Source of the DNA: Leptomonas pyrrhocoris
Lineage: Eukaryota > Euglenozoa > Kinetoplastea > Trypanosomatida > Trypanosomatidae
Length of the DNA: 64,000 nucleotides
Assembly (NCBI RefSeq): GCF_001293395.1
Contig: NW_015438367.1
Location: 446,357-510,356, forward strand
Direction of reading: 5' to 3'
Of this stretch, positions 18,129-28,369 are shown one piece after another. The notes below the pieces were generated by a model. The model did no database searches and was not told where the DNA came from. It was given only the letters and a program-made list of their open reading frames with translations. The translations under genes and the position numbers were made by a program. Each line of letters starts with the position of its first letter. Position 1 is the stretch's first letter.

Positions 18129-20792
18129 ATGAGTGCCTCGGGGGCGCGTCAGGGTATGACGACGGCGACGGGCAGCGAAGCCGTAATCAGCGCTGCTGAT
18201 AGTTTGGAGAGGGCCCATCAACTTGCTTTAGCATATGAACAGCCAATGCTTGCGCTGAAAGCGTACGGCGCGTGGATGCGGGCCTCAACTGCGTCCCCTC
18301 GCGCGCGTGCCTTTGGGTTGCTCGACTTTTCTCTCTATTGCAATAAGTTTGCTATGGAGCAACGAAGCACCCCAGACGCCGACGCAGGTCTTCGTCTCGT
18401 TCGTGTGCGAGACTATTTTCAACTGGTGTTGGATGCGTTTGAGGACACGTATCAGGTCCGAGTACCCCTTTTCACTGCAGCAGACGAAGCGGGCTACACG
18501 GAAACACTCGCGGTGACGATGCCCATCAAGGCGGTTCCTGATGGACTCCTGATCGCATTGCAAGTCACGCTTCATAACTGGGCATGCCTGGAAGCGAATT
18601 CTGAATCTGAGGGAGTGAAAAGGGCGGAAAGACTGTTTGACGCGAGTCGCCAGGTCGAGGAGCATATGGAAAACTTTTCTCACCTTGGCTGGTCGTGGGA
18701 AGCGGTGCGGTGCATCACTTCTGCTGTGCAAGCTCTGATGCGGTGCGACTTTGCTGCTGCGGAAACAGCCAGTCGCTTAGCGGTGGAGCTTGTTCGTGTG
18801 AACGCGAAGGGGCAGGAGAAGACGAGCACTACCCCTTTAACGAGCACAGCAGTTAGCGAGATAGACGGCGATACGGAGTTCCTACAGGCGCTAGCTTATT
18901 ACACACTGGGAATTGCGAACGAGGCCTCCGCGTGCGAGGAATCTCTGCAAAACTACGAAGAGGCCCTCCTGCACGTTTCTGAAGGCCATAATGCAAATCT
19001 GTACCAATCTGTGATAGAGCGGGCGCGTGAGCAGCTCGCGGGCTACGTCGAAGAGGAACACCACCGAGAGCGCATGCGCCTCGCCGCAGAGGAAGAGATC
19101 GCAGCAGCTCACGGGGACCGCAGAGCTCAGAAGGCAATACGGCAGAGGAAAGCGCAGGAGGCCGCGCGTCGCACAGCACGCAAGGTGTCCAACTCACGGA
19201 CGTCCTTTTCCGGGCAAAACCTCTCGCCAGTTGGGGCTCCACCGGTTCCCGAACCTCTTCAGCGCTATCTCGCAGAACACGGCCTATCAACGCTCGTGCT
19301 TTCTGTGTGTAATTTCAAAGGCGTTCTCAAAGCTCTCGGGCGTTGCCTGCTCGAGGATGCCCCCGACGAGTCACTGCCGGCTTCCCTTTTTGCGGACACG
19401 CGTTTCGAAGCTAGTGACGGGGAGACTATTTTTGCGGTGCTCCTCTGCACCAACACACCGCTGCAGTGGACGTTTCGTTTGCGCGAGGCAGCCAACCAGC
19501 CACGCTCCACTCTCCATCGTTCTGTTTGGTCTCCGCGACCGACGCTGGCCCCGCTGCTAACGGAATTGGCGGCGCAGCGTCCGCCTGGTCCAAAGAGTGT
19601 GGCGGCGGCGCAAACACGGAAGGAGATTGTGGAGGGCAACACCAAGTTGCGTCAACAGGTGCTGCAGCTTTTCGCACCCCCATCGGCGGCGCCCAAGGTA
19701 AAGCAAAATGCGCATGAGTCTGTCAACACAGTGGTGCAGCTCCTAGGACAGCGCTTGGGAGTGTTGCTCAAGACGGAGCGGGCGTTTGAGGACCACTGGT
19801 CAGCAACGGGACGCATTTTGTCTGCTCTTCAGTCCTACGCGGTATCACAGGACCTCGTGTGTGTGAAGCGAACACTGATGTCCCAACAGCGACTGCGCCA
19901 AATGCGCCTCGAGCGAAGTGCTCGCACCATCGTACACTTCTTCCGCGACATCGTAGGTCAGCGGGCTCTGCGTGCTGAGCAGGCCGCGGCAGATCGTCAG
20001 CGACTTGCAGCTCGAGAACAGGCAACAATCGTTCTTCAAAAATATGTGCGACGCTGGCTGGCCTGTCAAGAAGCCGGGAGGAGGGCAAACGAGCGCGCAG
20101 AGTACGTTAACAAGATCCTCATCGTGCAGAGTCTGGCACGAGGGAAGTTTGCAAGAGCGGCGTTCGATGACTTCCGCAAAGCGTGGGGACGGCAAAAGGA
20201 ACTGGACTACGACCGAACAAAACAGGCATGTGCGGCCCTTCAAATCCAACGTGCGTACCGCGGCCACTGCGCCCGTTTGCGTTGCTACCACCTTCGGGGA
20301 CTCGTCCACGAAGTGACGCTTCATCACTTTCGAGATTCGCGAATCTACTACGCGACGTTGATACAAAAATGTGTTCGCGGAATGCTTGTGCGGCTCCAGT
20401 ACGGGAAGGCAGTGTATGCGAAGCGATGCTACGGCCGTAACGTGTATCGTAGACGGCTGTGGGAGCGAAGCTGTGTGGTCATTCAGCGTGCATTTCGTGC
20501 ATACCGCCTGCGTCGTGCTCGCACGCTTCACATTGTCTCAATCGGAGAAGACCTTCTGTTGAGCGACGCTTCATCAGGCAGGCCACTTACATATGGAAAT
20601 GCGACAAAGGTGTCTGCGGGACGCGCGAACGAAAGCGCCGCCGCACGATGCATTCAGGGCGCCTATCGCTCTTGCGTAGCGAGGCGTCGTTGTGAAGCCC
20701 TGAAGTACGCCCGGGCGAGGGAAACCCAATCCAAAGAGCAGCTTGACTGGTCTGGCGCACCTCCATTTTCTTTGAAAGAGTGTGTATTTTGA
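18129..20792 (+). CDS. IQ-motif (calmodulin-binding) protein
   Basis: The protein has 887 residues from the first in-frame ATG. The N-terminal third is Ala-rich and helical, resembling TPR-like repeats (for example ALAYYTLGIANEASACEESL followed by a second helix). A charged helix follows at about 300-350. The C-terminal third holds at least five IQ-type motifs: ATIVLQKYVRRWLACQ, ALQIQRAYRGHCARLR, TLIQKCVRGMLVRLQYGK, CVVIQRAFRAYRLRRAR and ARCIQGAYRSCVARRR, with weaker ones between. IQ motifs bind calmodulin or calmodulin-like light chains. In trypanosomatids many such proteins sit in the flagellum or cytoskeleton, which is inference here. No motor or other catalytic domain is visible. Confidence 0.8.
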   Translation: MSASGARQGMTTATGSEAVISAADSLERAHQLALAYEQPMLALKAYGAWMRASTASPRARAFGLLDFSLYCNKFAMEQRSTPDADAGLRLVRVRDYFQLVLDAFEDTYQVRVPLFTAADEAGYTETLAVTMPIKAVPDGLLIALQVTLHNWACLEANSESEGVKRAERLFDASRQVEEHMENFSHLGWSWEAVRCITSAVQALMRCDFAAAETASRLAVELVRVNAKGQEKTSTTPLTSTAVSEIDGDTEFLQALAYYTLGIANEASACEESLQNYEEALLHVSEGHNANLYQSVIERAREQLAGYVEEEHHRERMRLAAEEEIAAAHGDRRAQKAIRQRKAQEAARRTARKVSNSRTSFSGQNLSPVGAPPVPEPLQRYLAEHGLSTLVLSVCNFKGVLKALGRCLLEDAPDESLPASLFADTRFEASDGETIFAVLLCTNTPLQWTFRLREAANQPRSTLHRSVWSPRPTLAPLLTELAAQRPPGPKSVAAAQTRKEIVEGNTKLRQQVLQLFAPPSAAPKVKQNAHESVNTVVQLLGQRLGVLLKTERAFEDHWSATGRILSALQSYAVSQDLVCVKRTLMSQQRLRQMRLERSARTIVHFFRDIVGQRALRAEQAAADRQRLAAREQATIVLQKYVRRWLACQEAGRRANERAEYVNKILIVQSLARGKFARAAFDDFRKAWGRQKELDYDRTKQACAALQIQRAYRGHCARLRCYHLRGLVHEVTLHHFRDSRIYYATLIQKCVRGMLVRLQYGKAVYAKRCYGRNVYRRRLWERSCVVIQRAFRAYRLRRARTLHIVSIGEDLLLSDASSGRPLTYGNATKVSAGRANESAAARCIQGAYRSCVARRRCEALKYARARETQSKEQLDWSGAPPFSLKECVF

Positions 20793-21789
20793 TTATCGGC
20801 AGCTTTTCATCTCCGTCTTTTCTGCATGTATTATTGCTTTTTTTTTTTTCTTCTTGTCCCCTTTGTAGGGGTGTCGGGGATGCCTTGAGATGTACACTAG
20901 TTTTGCGTTGTGACATTCAACAAACATTGTTGTGTTCTTCGCCTCGTCATTTTGTTTTTATCTCTGAGCCTTCTCTTCGTTTTCCGAAACCTTCGTTTTT
21001 GTCAAGAATATCAAGGAAAAAAGCCGTTCATGAAGCCGAGTGATCTGACATTTTCGAAGAGGCGTTTTATGTGAGTCTTGCTTTTGCTTCTGGTGGGGGA
21101 AAAATACGATTTTTGTTTCTCTTGAAGCGATTCTTCTGCCCTCTGTGGGATGTTCCTTCTTTCACCCTTCGAAGACGGCCTTGTAGCTTCGACGTGAGAC
21201 TTTTCACGTCATCAGCTGATGAGTTCTTCGTGCGGAGTTCATCGTCGTCGTTTCTGTGATTTCGTTTTGCGACAGCATAGCTGTTGCGAATTCTCCTCTC
21301 TCATTCGACTTCCCTTTCCCCTCGTTCTATTCGACTCTTATTACGTGCTGATGGAACTGCGTTGCTGCCTACAGAAACAGCGTTTTTTTTTCGTCGAAGG
21401 AGTATTGCACGACTTGCTAATTCCCATTGTTTATAGTTCGCTCGTTTTCAAGTCGCCTATTCTTCACTTTGTAGGCAAGAAAGAGAGGAGGTCCGGAAGC
21501 GAGTAGACTTTGTGCTATCTGTTTCGATCCCATTTTCCCCTTAGCGTTCATATATCTCTTTCCTCTTTCTCGTCTACAACACATCACGTTTCTTTGCTGC
21601 TTCGTCAACTTACAGCAACGACTGGAGTTTAGGTCTTCGCAAGGAATACCTTTTCTTTTGCTTGTCTTTAGTGCCGCAATACTCATCACTTGCATCTTCT
21701 TCTTCCTTTCTCCGTTCAATTTCACGAACTGGGAGAATACGCTTAGCCAGTCAACAACTTCAATACAGCTTTAGACGAAACATCCGATA
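20793..21789 (+). other. Long T-rich intergenic spacer
   Basis: About 1 kb without a gene, very T-rich on the + strand, with many tracts. The last strong pyrimidine tract (about 21690-21725) precedes AG sites before the HID1 ATG. Confidence 0.6.
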
Positions 21790-24546
21790 GTGAAAATGGG
21801 AGCGTCCACTTCCACTCTAGAGGCAGCGAGGCTCGTCCGCACACTCGTCTCCGACGAAGCCGCGCCTGCCGAGACCTTCGTTGTGCTGCTCAACACACCA
21901 ATGACAGACGCCGAAGCATCGCAGGCCTTCCCAGTCGAGCAGCTTCGCCAGCTGCGGCATCTCCACACCCGCAACTTTGCCGTCTTGCTCTACCGCTGCA
22001 TCGGCGCCGTCGCAACTGTGGCAGCTAAGAGGCATGACGTCAACACCACCCCCAACGCGCCAAGCACCATCCTCACTGCGGAGCTCATGACCCAGTTTTA
22101 CGCGGCGTTGCGCATCCTGTATCATGTGTTACCGGTTGCGCTGGAGGGCGGCTCTACAACGCTCGACCTCGCAGCGGAAGGGGAAAGTCTCCAGCAGAAT
22201 CACCCCTCCCTCGCAACGCCGAACGATGCGGAGCGAACAGAGACGCCGCCGCCGTCGTCTCAGCGTCGCCATCGCACCAACGCGACTCAAAACTTTCAGC
22301 AGCTTTTCTTTGCGCAAGGCAGCACCTGCGACGATGACAACCCGGACGACGTCTTCCCGCTCATGCCGCGACAAAACATCCATCTCTCTCCTGCACATCC
22401 GTACGCCAAGCCACAGCCGCTGGGCTCTTTCCTCGCCTGGTCGCTTGTAGAGTGCTGCTTCATTCGCGGGCTCACGCTGCCTGAGCAAGCCGTGCAGCCC
22501 GCTGAGCCGCAGCTGAGCGTCATCCATGCAGAGGTGAATGTAGGAATTATGTGGTGCCCGGGACTCGCCTCGGAAGACCCACTTCAAGCTTTTGCGTCCG
22601 CCAAAAGCACCCCCAGCTTCTCCTGGGCCGCCCCGAAGCTTCCGTCTACGCGCAAAAGACTGTTGGATATACTATTCATAATGCTCTCTTCACCCGTGTA
22701 CCACGGCCCTGACTTTCGTGACACCATCTTTCTCGAACCTATCTTGTCCACCATCTCGGTGCCACTGATGCCCACGCTAGCGATTTCGATGCTCAACACC
22801 ATTTTGCAGTTTGTCCCGTACGGGTATCTGCCTTACACGAGTCACCTTGGGGTCGAGGAGAGGGAGCTGGTGGAAACCTGCGCTCGTGTTCTCGACGCCA
22901 CGCTTGCCTACGTTGGCGTTCCGCTGGACTCGTCCACAACCCAACGCGATGCTCGACACGGTGACGCGGACGGTTCCGCGCCAGCTTCGTTTTCTAGCGG
23001 GCACCGAAGCGGCCGTGAGCGCCTGCAGGAGGGTAAAGGTGGAGAGGCTTCCGCGGAGGCCTCGCGCGGACTCCCACGTATCCACCAAGGGAGCCGGCAC
23101 TCTCTGGCCGAGTCTGCCGCGAGTGAGTCGAGCCCGTCGCAGGCTTCGCCGGGTTCACGTCCGACAGAGACAGCCAACCAGGACTCCGGCAGCAACTCTG
23201 CCGCAGGACAATCGTCGAGGCATGGGGCAACGCCGCGCTTTGTGCACAGCGTTCGCAAGGCACTTCGCGACATCACGATTACAGAGGCGAAGGTGGTTGT
23301 GGAGCGGATGCAGGCGATTCTCGGCGTGAATGCGTACGCAAACCAGACGTACCTTCCTACATCGCAGAGCCGCTTCGGGTCGCTGGATGAATTCATGCTG
23401 CTCTTCTGGAAGATTCTTGACCTCTCTCCTACGTGTCTCGCACAATTCGGCAGCAGCCCCCGCGCGCTTGACTATGTGATCCCCATTCTGGATTACGCGC
23501 TGGAAGTGCGCCGCAGCTCTCTTTACGTGTACCGCTTTCAAATGATGCTGTTCGTGCTCACCCGTCTCTCCGAAGTGCGCGGCTTTGTGCTGCAGTGCAA
23601 CCAGGTGAGTGCGGCGGCACTTCCCTTCCGCTTCCCGAAGCTGTCCCCGAACCACACCTACAATGACCTTATCGTGCTGGCGCTGTGCATCGTCATGGAG
23701 ATGAAGGACATCGCTCCCCTTACACCGCTCTTCCCCTCTTGCACGGTGATCTTGGTCAACATGGCGCCCTTTATCACGTCGCTGGGTCGCCTTCCGTCGA
23801 TGAAGCTGGTGTCCGTCTTCGCCCATGCGGCGTATCGCTGCCTGCATAACGGTACCTCAGCGCGGGCGTCACCGGCGCCGCCGCCGGACAGTAACACGAA
23901 GGCAACATCGCCGGCCACCACGACGGAAGCCCCGGTGGACGTCCTTCATCAGTCGATGATGGTCAACCTGTGCGAGGCGATTGCAAGTCTTCTGCAGTAC
24001 CAGTCAAACAGCGCACTGTACATTCTCGCCTCCCTGGTCGATCACCGCGCGGTGGTGCGAGAGGCGAAGGAGGCGTACGTTGTCCGCCGCACAAAGGTGG
24101 TCACCGGTGGCTTTCCGCTGCCTTTCTTGATCAATACCCTGGACACCGCCGTCTCGGTGGCGCTGCCGGTGGTGGAGAGCACGGACGCCCTTCGCAAAAT
24201 CTCAAAGTACTACATGGACTCAACGTCACCCGAGGCGGTCAACAACGCGACGGCGGCGTTGGAACGCACCAGCGCTTTCATGCCACCTGTGGGGATGGGC
24301 GAAGCTGGCGTCGGAATCGCCGCAAGCGACGAGGCGATTGAACGACTTCGGACACTGAGTCTTGTAGGGGTGCTTCCCACTCCTCACAGCATCGTTATTC
24401 GAAAGTTTCAGTCGACTAAGGATGTTGAACATTGGACATCGACGACGTTCTGGACAAGCGCGTACATTCACGCCGCCCCTGGCACTCTTGGCGATCGCGA
24501 CTCGGTGAAGCTTGTCCAGTTTGTGGGCGCGAGACTGGGGGAATGA
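21790..24546 (+). CDS. HID1: HID1 family protein (Golgi / dense-core vesicle trafficking)
   Basis: HID1 is a peripheral Golgi membrane protein needed for secretory granule sorting in animals. The 918-residue product starts MGASTS, giving Gly2 for N-myristoylation as in animal HID1 (MGSTDS). Family-like segments are QLRHLHTRNFAVLLYRCIG near 57, LQFVPYGYLPYTSHLGV near 340, TYLPTSQSRFGSLDEFMLLF followed by WKILDL near 518-545, and the C-terminal block LSLVGVLPTPHSIVIRKFQS near 857-876, where human HID1 has GLLPVPHPILIRKYQ. A Ser/Gly/Glu-rich insert at about 385-480 and a Pro/Thr-rich one near 690-720 are trypanosomatid additions. The call rests on several independent matches and is firm. Confidence 0.9.
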   Translation: MKMGASTSTLEAARLVRTLVSDEAAPAETFVVLLNTPMTDAEASQAFPVEQLRQLRHLHTRNFAVLLYRCIGAVATVAAKRHDVNTTPNAPSTILTAELMTQFYAALRILYHVLPVALEGGSTTLDLAAEGESLQQNHPSLATPNDAERTETPPPSSQRRHRTNATQNFQQLFFAQGSTCDDDNPDDVFPLMPRQNIHLSPAHPYAKPQPLGSFLAWSLVECCFIRGLTLPEQAVQPAEPQLSVIHAEVNVGIMWCPGLASEDPLQAFASAKSTPSFSWAAPKLPSTRKRLLDILFIMLSSPVYHGPDFRDTIFLEPILSTISVPLMPTLAISMLNTILQFVPYGYLPYTSHLGVEERELVETCARVLDATLAYVGVPLDSSTTQRDARHGDADGSAPASFSSGHRSGRERLQEGKGGEASAEASRGLPRIHQGSRHSLAESAASESSPSQASPGSRPTETANQDSGSNSAAGQSSRHGATPRFVHSVRKALRDITITEAKVVVERMQAILGVNAYANQTYLPTSQSRFGSLDEFMLLFWKILDLSPTCLAQFGSSPRALDYVIPILDYALEVRRSSLYVYRFQMMLFVLTRLSEVRGFVLQCNQVSAAALPFRFPKLSPNHTYNDLIVLALCIVMEMKDIAPLTPLFPSCTVILVNMAPFITSLGRLPSMKLVSVFAHAAYRCLHNGTSARASPAPPPDSNTKATSPATTTEAPVDVLHQSMMVNLCEAIASLLQYQSNSALYILASLVDHRAVVREAKEAYVVRRTKVVTGGFPLPFLINTLDTAVSVALPVVESTDALRKISKYYMDSTSPEAVNNATAALERTSAFMPPVGMGEAGVGIAASDEAIERLRTLSLVGVLPTPHSIVIRKFQSTKDVEHWTSTTFWTSAYIHAAPGTLGDRDSVKLVQFVGARLGE

Positions 24547-25299
24547 AAACGAAGAAGAAAAAAGTACGACCGGCGGAGAAAAGCTCCACGACGGGTATTC
24601 GTACGCGGCGTTTGTTCATTGTACTTACACGTCTTAATTTTGAGTTTTTTTTTTAGCTTCCAAAGGTTCGACAGACAGCATTGAGGGTGTCGTCAGCTTG
24701 TGGGGGTACTGTTTGCTTTCGTAATTCTTGTTTTTCTTTTTGACATATTAATTCATTCACTATAATTGTTGCTCCTAAAACAAACATACAAACAAACAAC
24801 GGGTGTTTCTCCGTATCTTTTGCCTCCTATGGTTTTTGAGCGAGGTGCTACTGGCTTATTGGCAAGGTGCGATGCTGGAAGAAAGCGAGTTGCGAATTAG
24901 GGGTGACTCAAGCATTTAAAGCGAAAGCAGGCGTTTGCTTTTCTTGCGCGTCATATTATGCCCGCTCTTCATTTCTGTGGCGATGGGCAGCACTGGCAGA
25001 CAATGTGCTACCTGACACGGAACGACGCGATGGGTGCTTCACACCTTTTTTTTGGCGTTTACTCTCTCTCTCGCTCTCACACACGCTCCTTTTTCGTGGA
25101 TATTTGAACTCTCACTCATACGCGTCTTCTTTTCCGTTTCGGATGCAAAACCTCTAAATCTCTGTGGTGTCAACGCGCTATCGCTGTGTCGCTTCACAGA
25201 TACGCCTGAGTCTCTTCTTCACCTTCAACACCACTCTTCCTCTTTGATTCAGAAAGCCTGTTTATCTAACCATCTCCGCGCACGCGAACTTGCGTCATC
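24547..25299 (+). other. Intergenic spacer
   Basis: No gene is seen. Long T-runs near 24640-24655 and 24730, then T/C-rich sequence (25045-25130 with ctctctctcgctctcacac) before the RING gene. Confidence 0.6.
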
Positions 25300-25767
25300 A
25301 TGAACAGGAATACGTGCACAGCCGTTCACGTGCCATCGCACATGGAATGCCAGGTGTGCTTCGACTCCTGGACGAGCCCGACGCAGCTGCTGAAGTGCGG
25401 GCACATCTTCTGCGAAAACTGCGTGTCGCCATCGACGACGCGCTGCAGCATTTGCCATGCCACCGTGACCGGCTTCACCAAGCCAAGTGCGTCCATCATG
25501 GAGGCATCAATGAATATCCCCGTGCTGTGCTCTAGTTGCGGTTGGCGTGGCACCCGCAAGGCATCACTGGTTCACCGCTGCGATCCTGGTCAGACCCACA
25601 GTCCGTACATGACTCAGCCTCCTATGACGAATGAGGAATGGGTAGCGTTTGCTCTCCAGGGCCGCGACGCAAACGGGAAGCTCATCGTCACCGAGGTGGC
25701 GCACCGTGTGGCGCTGACCTCGACTGAGAGCATTTCTACCGATGCGGTGCGCGGCATTCCAATGTAG
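25300..25767 (+). CDS. Small RING-finger protein (probable E3 ubiquitin ligase), paralogue 1
   Basis: A C3HC4 RING finger occupies residues 17-52 (C17, C20, C33, H35, C38, C41, C49, C52), the E2-binding fold of ubiquitin ligases. It is followed by a second small zinc motif, CSSCGWRGTRKASLVHRC (C77, C80, H92, C94). The same RING plus C2HC layout, with the phrase IPV-x-C-x2-CGW, occurs in the two larger genes at 29433 and 31874, so the three are paralogues; this one lacks EF-hands and ends after about 60 further residues. The protein has 155 residues. Ligase activity and substrates are inferred only. Confidence 0.82.
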   Translation: MNRNTCTAVHVPSHMECQVCFDSWTSPTQLLKCGHIFCENCVSPSTTRCSICHATVTGFTKPSASIMEASMNIPVLCSSCGWRGTRKASLVHRCDPGQTHSPYMTQPPMTNEEWVAFALQGRDANGKLIVTEVAHRVALTSTESISTDAVRGIPM

Positions 25768-26791
25768 GCAATGCTCGTTGGTGATGAGCAGCCATGGAGG
25801 GCGATGGGCTCAATTGGAGTTCTCTTTTTCTGCCATCTTTGTGCGTCCTTTCAATAGTGTGTGGGGCTACATCTTCTCGAGCTGGCTTTTCCTTTCGCTC
25901 AGGTTTTCAAAGATGAATGAGGTGGTGTTGCGCCTGTTCAGAGAGCAGCACACAAACCTTCGGATTCGAAAGCCACTTCTCCATCTGCGTTGCTCTGCTG
26001 AGCGACAAGGTGTGAACACAAGTGCCACTTAAGATGTGTCATTTCTCAGCGTAGACTGAGCAGCAGGTCTTCCTCCCCTGTAGTTCTTCGTTTCTTTAGA
26101 CACAGAACCTTTGCTTCTCTATGCTTTCAATGCTTTTCGGCTCCATATCTAATCTGGATTATGGTAAATAGATGATGGGTGCCCGTTTAACGATCGCAAT
26201 ATTGAGGTTTTTTTTTCTTGTTGACCATCATGGCCCGTGATGCCAACCCTTCTTTCCCCTTCACTACCATTTTTTTTTTACAATTTGTGGGGCTTTCTCT
26301 GTTTTCATTTTTGCGAATTTCGAGCCACACATGCTGTCTCAAGACAAATTGTCCAACAAGAACAAAAAACTTTTTTCTGTACGTACTTGTGGCGCAGTAG
26401 TGTTGAGATGAACCAACCTTTTATTGAAAGTATCGTGGATGCGACTTGATATGCTAGAGCACATCTGGCAGTTTTATTAGCACAAATTATTCGGGCTGCA
26501 ATGTTCTTTTTTTGTTTTCACCCTCGATTTGGTCAGGTGTTTGGAATTGTCGCTCAATCAGTAATCTCACTTTTTTAAATATATCCGCTCACTTTTTCTT
26601 CTGTCCAGTGCTGGGCCACAGAACGTCACGAAACAAAGCAAAAATACCCCAAGGCTCATTTGCGGAGCGAGAAAGTGGCAAATCCCTGAACTCCAACCCG
26701 TTGCTTGTCTTCTCTGCTCTCAAGGGCTCCTACGCTACGTTCGTGAGAACACAAGCCAACACACTCAATAGCTGAAATATACGCTGCTTCG
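25768..26791 (+). other. Intergenic spacer with acceptor site
   Basis: About 1 kb with no gene. T-rich with several A/T runs. The tract actttttcttctgtccag at 26591-26608 ends in a likely acceptor AG (26607-26608) for the histone deacetylase transcript, leaving a 5' UTR of about 183 nt. Confidence 0.6.
26607..26608 (+). promoter_or_regulatory. Predicted spliced-leader acceptor AG for the histone deacetylase
   Basis: First AG after the strong pyrimidine tract at 26588-26606, upstream of the ATG at 26792. Confidence 0.5.
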
Positions 26792-28369
26792 ATGTCAGTT
26801 TCAGATAATGAATCCTGCCGTGGAACCGCACAGTCTTCATCTACTGTGTCCCTCAAACGCAGTCACAGGAAGCGAGAATCTTCCGCTTCTCCGGCGACTG
26901 CTGAACGCGCATCGTTGCAGGCGACAACAACGCCAAGGCGTTACACCGAGGCCCACAGTCCTGCGGCTCCGTCTCGCGATGCGATTCCATTCTCGCATGG
27001 TGTGGGTTCGCCCTCGCGAACGCCGCGGAAGGTGGTGTACTTCGTTGACCACTCGGTTACAGCCATCGCGTACGCGGAGGGTCACGTTATGCGTCCGTCA
27101 CGCGTGCGCGCGCTACACGCACTCGTTCACTCACTCGGGCTTGATGGGGACGCGCACATGACTGTGTGCCACGCCCGTCCTGCGTCCGCGGAGGAGATGG
27201 GAGCGTTTCACCGTGGAGCTTATTTGGAGTGTCTCCGACGCGCACCCGTGATCTGCGGCAACCCACTCGAGGAAACCTCCCTCGCGTTTCAGAAGGAGTT
27301 CGACGTCCCTTTCGCCTCTCAGCACGGCGACTGCCCGCTATTCCCTGAGGTTTGGTCACTCGTCTCTAGCCAAGCAGGGGCGTCGATCGCCTGCGCGGAG
27401 GCGCTCATACGGGGTGACGCAACGGTGGCCATGAACTGGGCTGGCGGTATGCACCACGCAGCCGCCGCCCACGCCAGTGGGTTTTGCTTTGTAAACGACA
27501 TCGTCCTGTGCATCCGACGGCTGCTGCGACATTACCAGCGCGTCCTGTACGTGGATTTGGACGTGCATCACGGCGATGGCGTCGAGGGCGCCTTCTACGG
27601 CAACCACCGCGTCATGACACTCTCCCTGCACCAATTTGGCAATGGTTTTTTTCCTGGCACGGGCGACTTTGCGAGCCGCGACTCCGCAGACAGCTTTGCG
27701 ATCAACGTGCCGCTGCCGACTCGCACCGGCGATGCCGCCTACCTGCTATCCTTTCGCACGGCGCTCTCGAGCGTGGTGCAGTGCTTCGACCCCGAGGCAG
27801 TGGTGGTGCAGTGCGGCGCTGACACCATCGCTGGCGATCTCATCGGCCGGCTGTGCGTCACCACCTTGGCACACACCCAGTGCGTGGCGGACCTTCTCGC
27901 TCTTCGACTGCCCACCGTGCTGTTAGGCGGTGGGGGGTACCACGTCTTTCACACCACGCGCTGCTGGGCGATTCACACCGCGACGGCGCTGGGGAGGACG
28001 GCCGCGCAGCTGCCGCTGTACGTCCCTCGTAGCGATCCGTACTACATGGACTACCGCAGGGAGTGTGTGCCGCACCGGCCCACGCTGCACGTCTTTCTCG
28101 ACCCCGACGTGGACGATCCTTTGCCGCTGCAGGAAAGCCTAGTCTACTGGCGTCATTTGTGCCGTAGCATTCAGTGGCAGATGCGGGCGGCGCGGTTGGT
28201 GCGGCAACGTTTTTATCGCACCATCTCCGTCTCCCAGCAGCGACAAGCAGTGCTTCTTCGGCGGCTTGGGCCACAGAGTCAAACGGGGAAGCACGTCCTG
28301 GTTGTTGACAGCCGCAAGCGCGCACGCCCCGCGTCTGAATTGCTTGACGAAGGCGGCAAGGTGAGATGA
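26792..28369 (+). CDS. Class I histone deacetylase (DAC1/DAC2 type)
   Basis: Zinc-dependent deacetylase of 525 residues. After a Ser/Arg-rich N-terminal extension of about 85 residues, the catalytic domain runs from about 87 to 410. The catalytic machinery is complete: His pair H221/H222 in NWAGGMHHAAAAHASGFCFV, zinc ligands D257 and H259 in DLDVHHGDGV, D344 in QCGADTIAGD, and the transition-state Tyr Y383 in GGGGYH. NWAGG-x-HH and QCGAD identify class I (Rpd3/HDAC1-like). Trypanosomatids have two class I-like enzymes, DAC1 and DAC2; I cannot tell which this is. The extended basic tail ends with RKRARPAS, a possible nuclear localisation signal. It is expected to act on histones or other nuclear acetyl-lysine targets. 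Confidence 0.93.
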   Translation: MSVSDNESCRGTAQSSSTVSLKRSHRKRESSASPATAERASLQATTTPRRYTEAHSPAAPSRDAIPFSHGVGSPSRTPRKVVYFVDHSVTAIAYAEGHVMRPSRVRALHALVHSLGLDGDAHMTVCHARPASAEEMGAFHRGAYLECLRRAPVICGNPLEETSLAFQKEFDVPFASQHGDCPLFPEVWSLVSSQAGASIACAEALIRGDATVAMNWAGGMHHAAAAHASGFCFVNDIVLCIRRLLRHYQRVLYVDLDVHHGDGVEGAFYGNHRVMTLSLHQFGNGFFPGTGDFASRDSADSFAINVPLPTRTGDAAYLLSFRTALSSVVQCFDPEAVVVQCGADTIAGDLIGRLCVTTLAHTQCVADLLALRLPTVLLGGGGYHVFHTTRCWAIHTATALGRTAAQLPLYVPRSDPYYMDYRRECVPHRPTLHVFLDPDVDDPLPLQESLVYWRHLCRSIQWQMRAARLVRQRFYRTISVSQQRQAVLLRRLGPQSQTGKHVLVVDSRKRARPASELLDEGGKVR